A stretch of 64,000 nucleotides of DNA from Amaranthus tricolor (lineage: Eukaryota; Streptophyta; Magnoliopsida; Caryophyllales; Amaranthaceae): assembly GCF_026212465.1 (NCBI RefSeq), contig NC_080059.1, positions 22,778,159 to 22,842,158 of the forward strand. Direction: 5' to 3'. Every line of letters begins with the position of its first letter. Within the stretch, counting starts at the first letter, position 1. The notes beneath the pieces were generated by a model, which saw only the letters and a list, made by a program, of their open reading frames with translations, was not told the DNA's origin and searched no databases. Shown here piece by piece: positions 52,080 through 61,760 of this stretch. A program made the translations under genes and the position numbers.

Positions 52080-52135
52080 TATGCAAAGCTTCGTGCAAAA
52101 TAAACCAAGTTTCGTGCAAAACAAATCAAGTTTGA
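52080..52135. repeat. Out-of-register junction at the 7-kb duplication
   Basis: The monomer reads AATAAACCAAGTTTCGTGC. From AAGTTT at phase 35-40 it falls back to the sequence that follows AAGTTT at phase 14-19, repeating 21 bp. The equivalent place in copy 2 (near 59191) instead continues as AAGTTTGAGAGCTAC. The shared AAGTTT at 52107-52112 is the crossover homology. The junction monomer is 21 bp too long: phase-marker spacing is 188 bp, which equals 169 plus 21 minus the common 2-bp deletion. Confidence 0.85.
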
Positions 52136-52538
52136 GCTACTTTATGCGCGAAAGTGCCTAAAGAGCATAAAAACCCATAAAATCGCAACTTAACACGTAA
52201 TTTCTAGAATATGACTATTATTTTCAATTCTAACAACTTCAACACAATAATATATACCAAATAGTGTTGTGTGCAAATTTTCGTGCAAAACAAATCAAGT
52301 TTGAGCTACTTTATACGCGAAAATGCCAAAAAAGCTTAATAACCCAAAAAATCCCAACATAACACGTAATCTGTAGCATATTACGATGATTTTCAATTCT
52401 AACCACTTCAACAAAATAATATATACGAAATAGTGTTGTGTGCAAAGTTTCGTGGAAAACAAACCATGTTTGAGCTACTTTATGCGCGAAAGTTACAAAA
52501 AAGATTAAAAACCCATAAAATCGCAACTTAACACGTAA

Positions 52539-52590
52539 TTTCTAGCATATGACGATGATTTTCAATTCTAGCATATGACTATTATTTTAA
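52539..52590. repeat. Monomer fusion lacking ~143 bp (copy 2)
   Basis: Same TCT-to-TCT fusion as at 45458-45484, inherited through the 7,088-bp duplication. The two CATATG sites are at 52546 and 52572. Confidence 0.88.
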
Positions 52591-55500
52591 ATTCTAACCA
52601 CTTCAACACAATAATATATACCAAATAGTTTCTGTGCAATGTTTCGTGCAAATCAAGCCATGTTTGATCGACTTTATGCCCGAAAGTGCCAAATAAGCTT
52701 CAAAACACATAAAATCGTAACTTAACACGTAATTTCTTACATATGACGATGAATTTTGAATTCTAACCGCTTCAACACAATAATATATACCAAATAGTGT
52801 TGTGTGCCAAGTTTCGTGGAAAACAAACTAAATTTGAGCTACTTTATGCGCGAAAGTGCCCAAAAACTTAAAAACCCATAAAATCGCAACATAACACGTA
52901 ATTTCTAGAAAATGACTATTATTTTGAATTCTAACCATGTCAACACCATAAAATATACCAAATAGTATTGTGCGCCAAGTTTCGTCCACAACAAATCAAG
53001 TTTGAGCTATTTTATGCGCGTAAGTGCCAAAAAAGCTTAAAAACTCATAAAATCGCAACTTAACACGTAATTTCTAGCATATGACTATTATTTTAAATTC
53101 TAACCACTTCAACACAATAATATATACCAAATAGTTTTGTGTGCAAAGTTTCGTGCAAAACAAATCAAGTTTGAGCTACTTTATCAGCGAAAGTGTCTAA
53201 AAAGCTTAAAAACAAATAAAATCGCAACTTAAACGTAATCTCTAGCATATGACGATGATTTTCAATTCTAACCGCTTCAACACAATAATATATACCAAAT
53301 AGTGTTGTGTGCATTGTGCAAAACACACCAAGTTTGAGCTACTTTATGCGCGAAAGTGCCAAAAAAGTTTATAAACCCATAAAATCGCAACTTAACACGT
53401 AATTTCTAGCATATGACGATGATTTTCAATTCTAACCACTTCAACACAATAATATATACCAAATAGTATTGTGCGCCAGGTTTTGTGCAAAACACACCAA
53501 GTTTGAGCTACTTTATGCGCGAAAGTGCCTAAAAAGGTTAAAAACCCATAAAATCGCAACTTAACACGTAATTTCTAGCATATGACTATGATTTTCAATT
53601 CTAATCACTTCAACAATAATATATAACAAATAGTGTGGTGTGCAAAGTTTCGTCCCAAAACAAACCAAGTTTGAGCTACTTTATGCGCGAAAGTGCCAAA
53701 AAAGCTTAAATACCCATTAAATCGCAACTTAACACGTAATCTCTAGCATATGACGATGATTTTCAATTCTAACCGCTTCAACACAATAATATATACCAAA
53801 GAGTTTTGTGTGCAAAGTTTTGTGCAAAACAAATCAAGTTTGAGCTACTTTATGCGCGAAAGTTCTAAAAAAGCTTAAAATCCCATAAAATCGCAACTAA
53901 ACACGTAATTTCTAGCATATGACGATGATTTTCAATTATAACCACTTAACCACAATAATATATACCAAAGAGTGTTGTTTGCAAAGTTTTCTATAAAACA
54001 CACAAAGTTTGAGCTATTTTATGCGCGAACGTGCCAAAAAAGCTTAAAAAACCCATAAAATCGCAACTTAACACGTAGTTTCTAGCATATGACGATGATT
54101 TTCAATTCTAACCACTTCAACAATAATATATACCAAATAGTGTTGTGTGCCAAGTTTCGATCAAATCAAACAAAGTTTGAGCTACTTTATGCGCGAAAGT
54201 GCCAAAAAAGCTTAAAAACCCTTAAAATCGCAACTTAACACGTAATTTCTAGCATATGACTATGATTTTCAATTCTAATCACTTCAACAATAATATATAC
54301 CAAATAGTGTTGTGTGCAAAGTTTCGTCCAAAACAAACCAAGTTTGAGCTACTTTATGCGCGAAAGTGCCAAAAAAGCTTAAATACCCATTAAATCGCAA
54401 CTTAACACGTAATCTCTAGCATATGACGATGATTTTCAATTCTAACCGCTTCAACACAATAATATATACCAAAGAGTTTTGTGTGCAAAGTTTTTTGCAA
54501 AACACACCAAGTTTGATCTACTTTATGCGCGAAAGTGCCAAAAAAGTTTATAAACCCATAAAATCGCAACTTAACACGTAATTTCTAGCGTATGACGATA
54601 ATTTTCAATTCTAACCACCTCAACACAATAATATATACCAAATAGTGTTGTGTGAAAAGTTTCGTGCAAAACAAATCAAGTTTGAGCTACTTTATGCGCG
54701 AAAGTGCCTAGAAAGCTTAAAAACCCATAAAATCGCAACTTAACACGTAATTTCTAGCATATGACTATTCTTTTAAATTCTAACAACTTCAACACAATAA
54801 TATATACCAAATAGTGTTGTGTGCAAAGTTTCTTGCAAAACACACCATGTTTGATCGACTTTATCCGCGAAAGTTCCAAATAAGCTTAAAAACCCATAAA
54901 ATCGCAACTTGACACGTAATTTCTAGCATATGACGATGATTTTTCAATTATCACCACTTAACCACAATAATATATACCAAATAGTGTTGTGTGCAAAGTT
55001 TCGTGCAAAACAAATCAAGTTTGAGCTGCTTTATGCGCGAAAGTGCCTAAAAAGCTTAAAAACCCATAAAATCGCAACTTAACACGTAATTTCTAGCATA
55101 TGACGATGATTTTCAATTCTAACCACATCAACAATAATATATACCAAATAGTGTTGTGTGCCAAGTTTCATGCAAAACAAACCAAGTTTGAGCTACTTTA
55201 TGCGCGAAAGTGCCAAAAAACAAAAACCCATAAACTCGCAACATAACACGTAATTTCTAGCATATGATGATTATTTTTAATTCCAACCACCTCAACACAA
55301 TAATATATACCAAATAGTGTTGTGTGCAAAGTTTCGTGCAAAACAAATCAAGTTTGAACTAATTTATACGCGAAAGTGGCAAAAAAGCTTTAAAACCCTT
55401 AAAATCGCAACTTAACACATAATTTCTAGCATGTGACTATTATTTTCAATTCGAACCACTTTAACAATAATATATACCAAATAGTGTTGTGTGCAATGTT

Positions 55501-56099
55501 TCGTGTAAAACAAACCAATATTCAGCTACTTTATGCGCGAAAGTGCCAAAAAAGCTTAAAAACCCATAAAATCGCAACTTAACAGGTAATCTCTAACATA
55601 TGACGATGATTTTCAATTCTAACCACTTCAACACAATAATATATACCAAAGAGTTTTGTGTACAGAGTTTTGTGCAAAACACACCAAGTTTGAGCTACTT
55701 TATGCGCGAAGTGCCAAAAAAGTTTATAAACCCTTAAAATCGCAACTTAACACGTAAATTCTAGCATATGAAAATGATTTTAATTTCTAACCATTTCAAC
55801 AATAATATATACCAAATAGTGTTGTTTGCAAAGTTTCGTGCAAAACAAACCAAGTTTGAGCTAATTTTTACGCAAAAGTGCCAAAAAAGCTTACAAACCC
55901 TTAAAATCGAAACTTAACACGTAATCTCTAGCATATGACGATGATTTTCAATTCTAACCACCTCAACACAATAATATATACCAAATAGTGTTGTGTGCAA
56001 AGTTTTGGCAAAACAAACCATGTTTGAGCTACTTTATGCGCGAAAGTTCCAAAAAAGCTTAAAAGCCCATTAAATCGCAACTAAACACGTAATTTCTAG

Positions 56100-56235
56100 C
56101 ATATGACGATGATTTTAAATTATAACCAACTAACCACAATAATTATAACCACTTAGCCCACGATGATTTTATACGCGAACGTGCCAAAAAAGCTTTAAAA
56201 CCCATAAAATCGCAACTTAAGACGTAATTTCCAGC
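56100..56235. repeat. Rearranged monomer with local re-duplication (copy 2)
   Basis: Same structure as at 49012-49147, with one visible base change (GATTTTATACG here, GATCTTATACG there). The rearrangement therefore predates the large duplication. Confidence 0.75.
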
Positions 56236-59200
56236 ATATGACGATGATTTTCAGTTCTAACCACTTCAACAACAATATATACCAAATAGTGTTGTGTGCC
56301 AAGTTTCGTGCAAAACAAACCAAGTTTGAGCTACTTTATGCGCGAAAGTGCCAAAAAAGCTTAAAAACCCATTAAATCGCAACTTAACATGTAATCTCTA
56401 GCATATGACGATGATTTTCAATTCTAACTGCTTCAACACAATAATATATATCAAAGAGTTTTGTGTGCAAAGTTTTGTGCAAAACACACCAAGTTTGAGC
56501 TACTTTATGCGCAAAAGTGCCAAAAAAGTTTATAAACCCATAAAATCGCAACTTAACACGTAATTTCTAGCATATGACGATGATTTTCAATTCTAACCAC
56601 CTCAACACAATAATATATACCAAATAGTGTTGTGTGCAAAGTTTCGTGCAAAACAAATCAAGTTTGAGCTACTTTATGCGCAAAAGTGCCTAGAAAGCTT
56701 AAAAACCCATAAAATCGCAACTTAACACGTAATTTCTAGCAAATGACTATTCTTTTAAATTCTAACAACTTCAACACAATAATATATACCAAATAGTGTT
56801 GTGTGCAAAGTTTCGTGCAAAACAAACCATGTTTGATCGAATTTATCCGCGAAAGTGCCAAATAAGCTTAAAAACCCATAAAATCGCAACTTGACACGTA
56901 ATTTCTTGCATATCACGATGAATTTTCAATTCTAACCGCTTCAACACAATAATATATACCAAATAGTGTTGTGTGCCAAGTTTCGTGCAAATCAAACCAA
57001 GTTTGAACTACTTTATGCGCGAAAGAGCCAAAAAACATAAAAACCCATAAAATCGCAACATAACACGTAATTTTTAGCAAATGACTATTATATTGAATTC
57101 TAACCATTTCAACACCATAATATGTACCAAATAGTGTTGTGTGCCAAGTTTCGTGCATAACAAATCAAGTGTGAGCTACCTTATGCGCGAAAGTGCCAAA
57201 AAAGCTTAAAAACTCATCAAATCGCATCTTAACACGTAATTTCTAGCAGATGACTATTATGTTCAATTCTAACCACTTCAACACAATAAAATATACCATA
57301 TAGTGTTGTGTGCCAAGCTTCGTGCAAAACAAACTAAGTTTGAGCTACTTTATGGTGAAAGTGCCAAAAAAGCTTAAAAACCCATAAAATCGCAACTTAA
57401 CACGTAATTTCTAGCATATGACGAAGATTTTCAATTCTAACCTCTTCAACAATAATATATACCAAATAGTGTTGTGTGCCAAGTTTCGTGCAAAACAAAC
57501 CAAGTTTGAGCTACTTTATGCGCGAAAGTTCAAAAAAGCTTAAAAACCCATAAAATCACAACTTAACACGTAATTTCTAGCATATGACGATGATTTTCAA
57601 TTCTAACCTCTTAAACACAACAATATATACCAAAGAGTGTTGTGTGCAAAGTTTTGTGCGAAACACACCAAGTTTTTAGATACTTTATGCGCGAAAGTGC
57701 CAAAAAAGCTTAAAAAAACCTATAAAATCGCAACTTAACACGTAATTTCTAACATATGACGATGATTTTCAATTCTAACCACCTCAACACAATAATATAT
57801 ACCAAATAGGTTTGTGTGCAAAGTTTCGTGCAAAACAAATCAAGTTTGAGCTACTTTATGCGCGAAAGTGCCTAAAGAGCATAAAAACCCATAAAATCAC
57901 AACTTAACACGTAATTTCTAGCATATGACTATTATTTTCAATTCTAACCACTTCAACACAATAACATATACCAAATAGTGTTGTGTGCTAAGTTTCGTGC
58001 AAAACAAACCAAGTTTGAACTATTTTATGCGAGAAAGTTCCAAAAAAGCTTAAAAACCCATAAAATCGCAATTTAACACGTAGTTTCAAGCATATGACGA
58101 TGATTTTCAATTCTAACAACTTAAACACAATAATATATACCAAAGAGTGTTTTGTGCAAAGTTTTGTGCAAAATAAACCAAGTTTGAGCTATTTTATCAG
58201 CGAAAGTGCCAAAAAAGCTTAAAACCCATAAAATCGCAACTTAACATGTAATTTCTAGCATATGACTATGATTTTCAATTCTAAACATTTCAACACTAAT
58301 ATATACCAAATAGTGTTGTGTGCAAAGTTTCGTGCAAAACAAACCAAGTTTGAGCTAATTTATGCGCAAAAGTGCAAAAAAAGCATAAAAACCCATAAAA
58401 TCGAAACTTAAGACGTAATCTCTAGCATATGACGATGATTTTCAATTCTAACCACTTCAACACAATAATATATACCAAATAGTGTTGTGTGCAATGTTTT
58501 GTCCAAAACATACCCAGTGTGAGCTACTTTATGCGCGAAAGTTCCAAAAAAGCTTAAAAACCCATAAAATCACAACTTAATAGGTAATTTCAAGCATATG
58601 ACGATGATTTTCAATTCTAACCTCTTAAACACAACAATTTATACCAAAGAGTGTTGTGTGCAAAGTTTTGTGCGAAACACACCAAGTTTTAGATACTTTA
58701 TGTGCGAAAGTGCCAAAAAAGCTTACAAAAACCTATAAAACCGCAACTTAACACGTAATTTCTAACATATGACGATGATTTTCAATTCTAACCACCTCAA
58801 CACAATAATATATACCAAATAGTGTTGTGTGCAAAGTTTCGTGCAAAACAAATCAAATTTGAGCTACTTTATGCGCGAAAGTGCCTAAAAAGCTTAAAAA
58901 GCCATAAAATCGCAACTTAACATGTAATTTCTAGGATATGACTATTATTTTAGATTCTAACCACTTCAACACAATAATATATACCAAATAGTGTTGTGTT
59001 CTAAGTTTCGTGCAAAACAAACTTGGTTTGAGCCACTTTATGCGCGAAAGTGCCAAAAAAGCTTACAAACCCATAAAATCGCAACTTAACACGTAATTTC
59101 TAGCAAATGACTATTATTTTCAATTCTAACCACTTCAACAATAATATATACCAAATAGTGTTGTATGCAAAGCTTCGTGCAAAATAAACCAAGTTTGAGA

Positions 59201-60383
59201 GCTACTTTATGCGCGAAAGTTCCAAAAAGGCTTAAAAACCCATAAAATTGCAACTTAACACGTAGTTTCCAGCATATGGCGATGATTTTCAATTCTAACA
59301 ACTTAATGACAATAATATATACCAAAGAGTGTTGTGTGCAAAGTTTTGTGCAAAACACACCAAGTTTGAGCTATTTTATCAGCGAAAGTGCCAAAAAAGC
59401 TTTAAAACCCTTAAAATCGCAACTTAACATGTAATTTCTAGCATATGACTATAATTTTCAATTCTAACCACTTCAACACAATAATATACACCAAATAGTG
59501 TTGTGTGCTAAGTTTCGTGCAAAACAAATCAAGTTTGAGCTACTTTATGCGCGAAAGTGCCTAAAAAGCTTAAAAACTCATAAAATCGCAACTTAACACG
59601 TAATTTCTAGAATATGACTATGATTTTCAATTCTAGCAAGTTCAACGCAATAATATATACCAAATAGTGTTATGTGCCAAGTTTCGTGCAAAACAAACCA
59701 AGTTTGAGCTACTTTATGCGCGAAAGTGCCCAAAAAGCATAAAAACCCTTAAAATCGCAACTTAACACGTAATTTCTAGCATATGACTATTACTTTCAAT
59801 TCTAACAACTTCAACACAATAATATATACCAAATAGTGTTGTGTGCCAAGTTTCATGCAAAACAAATCAAGTTTGAGCTACTTTATGCGCGAAAGTGCCA
59901 AAAAAGCTTAAAAAACCCACAAAATCGCAACTTAACACGTAATTTCTAGCATATGACTATTATTTTCCATTATAACCACTTCAACACAATAATATATACC
60001 AAATAGTGTTGTGTGCCAAGTTTTGTGCAAAACAAACAAAGTTTGAGCTACTTTATGCGCAAAAGTACAAAAAAAGCTTAAAAACCCATAAAATCGCAAC
60101 TTAGAACGTAATATCTAGTATATAACGATGATTTTAAATTATAATCACTTCAACACAATAGTATATACCAAATAGTGTTGTGTGCAACGTTTAGTGCAAA
60201 ACAAACCAAGTATGAACTACTTTATGCGCGAAAGTTCCAAAGAAGCTTAAAAACCCATAAAATCGCAACTTAACACGTAATTTCTAGCATATGACTATTA
60301 TTTTCAATTCTAACCACTTCAACACAATAATGTATACCTATAGTGTTGTGTGCTAAGTTTCGTTCAAAACAAACCAAGTATGA
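59201..60383. repeat. Seven-monomer HOR (1,183 bp), copy 1
   Basis: The unit starts at CTACTTTATGCGCG before AAAGTTCCAAAAAGG. The rare TTCAACGCAATAAT occurs at 59641 and 60824, exactly 1,183 bp apart (7 x 169). Other shared variants are CATATGACTATTAC, TTTTCCATTATAACC and TTAGAACGTAATATC. Confidence 0.88.
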
Positions 60384-61566
60384 ACTACTTTATGCGCGAA
60401 AGTTCCAAAAAAGCTTAAAAACCCATAAAATCGCAATTTAACACGTAGTTTCAAGCATATGACGATGATTTTCAATTCTAACAACTTAATGACAATAATA
60501 TATACCAAAGAGTGTTGTGTGCAAAGTTTTGTGCAAAACACACCAAGTTTGAGCTATTTTATCAGCGAAAGTGCCAAAAAAGCTTTAAAACCCTTAAAAT
60601 CGCAACTTAACATGTAATTTCTAGCATATGACTATTATTTTCAATTCTAACCACTTCAACACAATAATATACACCAAATAGTGTTGTGTGCTAAGTTTCG
60701 TGCAAAACAAATCAAGTTTGAGCTACTTTATGCGCGAAAGTGCCTAAAAAGCTTAAAAACTCATAAAATCGCAACTTAACACGTAATTTCTAGAATATGA
60801 CTATGATTTTCAATTCTAGCAAGTTCAACGCAATAATATATACCAAATAGTGTTATGTGCCAAGTTTCGTGCAAAACAAACCAAGTTTGAGCTACTTTAT
60901 GCGCGAAAGTGCCCAAAAAGCATAAAAACCCTTAAAATCGCAACTTAACACGTAATTTCTAGCATATGACTATTACTTTCAATTCTAACCACTTCAACAC
61001 AATAATATATACCAAATAGTGTTGTGTGCCAAGTTTCATGCAAAACAAATCAAGTTTGAGCTACTTTATGCGCGAAAGTGCCAAAAAAGCTTAAAAAACC
61101 CATAAAATCGCAACTTAACACGTAATTTCTAGCATATGACTATTATTTTCCATTATAACCACTTCAACACAATAATATATACCAAATAGTGTTGTGTGCC
61201 AAGTTTTGTGCAAAACAAACAAAGTTTGAGCTACTTTATGCGCAAAAGTACAAAAAAAGTTTAAAAACCCATAAAATCGCAACTTAGAACGTAATATCTA
61301 GTATATAACGATGATTTTAAATTATAATCACTTCAACACAATAGTATATACCAAATAGTGTTGTGTGCAAAGTTTAGTGCAAAACAAACCAAGTATGAAC
61401 TACTTTATGCGCGAAAGTTCCAAAGAAGCTTAAAAACCCATAAAATCGCAACTTAACACGTAAGTTCTAGCATATGACTATTATTTTCAATTCTAACCAC
61501 TTCAACACAATAATGTATACCTATAGTGTTGTGTGCTAAGTTTCGTTCAAAACAAACCAAGTATGA
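60384..61566. repeat. Seven-monomer HOR (1,183 bp), copy 2
   Basis: Tandem copy of 59201-60383 with few differences, for example CTATTATTTTC for CTATAATTTTC near 60631 and GTAAGTTCTAGC for GTAATTTCTAGC near 61461. Confidence 0.88.
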
Positions 61567-61760
61567 ACTACTTTATGCGCGAAAGTTCCAAAAAAGCTTA
61601 AAAACCCATAAAATCGCAATTTAACACGTAGTTTCAAGCATATGACGATGATTTTCAATTCTAACAACTTAAAGACAATAATATATACCAAAGAGTGTTG
61701 TGTGCAAAGTTTTGTGCAAAACACACCAAGTTTGAGCTATTTTATCAGCGAAAGTGCCAA
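61567..61760. repeat. Seven-monomer HOR, partial copy 3
   Basis: A third start of the same unit, with AACTTAAAGACAATAAT in place of AACTTAATGACAATAAT. The match ends near 61760, where AAAGAAGCTTAAAAACCC replaces AAAAAAGCTTTAAAACCC. Confidence 0.75.

Larger units (their letters stand above)
45195..52109. repeat. 7,088-bp duplication, copy 1 (~42 monomers)
   Basis: It matches 52283-59190 at a constant offset of 7,088 bp. Checkpoints: ATCTGTAGCA at 45281 and 52369; doubled CATATG at 45458/45484 and 52546/52572; ACGATGAT in the odd monomer at 49071 and 56159. Only scattered single-base differences are seen, for example an extra A near 45785 in this copy and an extra C near 53654 in the other. 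The left edge is blurred by about one monomer. Confidence 0.92.
52110..59190. repeat. 7,088-bp duplication, copy 2 (~42 monomers)
   Basis: Near-identical to copy 1 from about 52283 onward. Its first monomer (52110-52282) is different from copy 1's left flank and resembles 26.72-26.86 and 43.14-43.30 kb. The match ends near 59190, where the 1,183-bp HOR begins. Confidence 0.92.
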
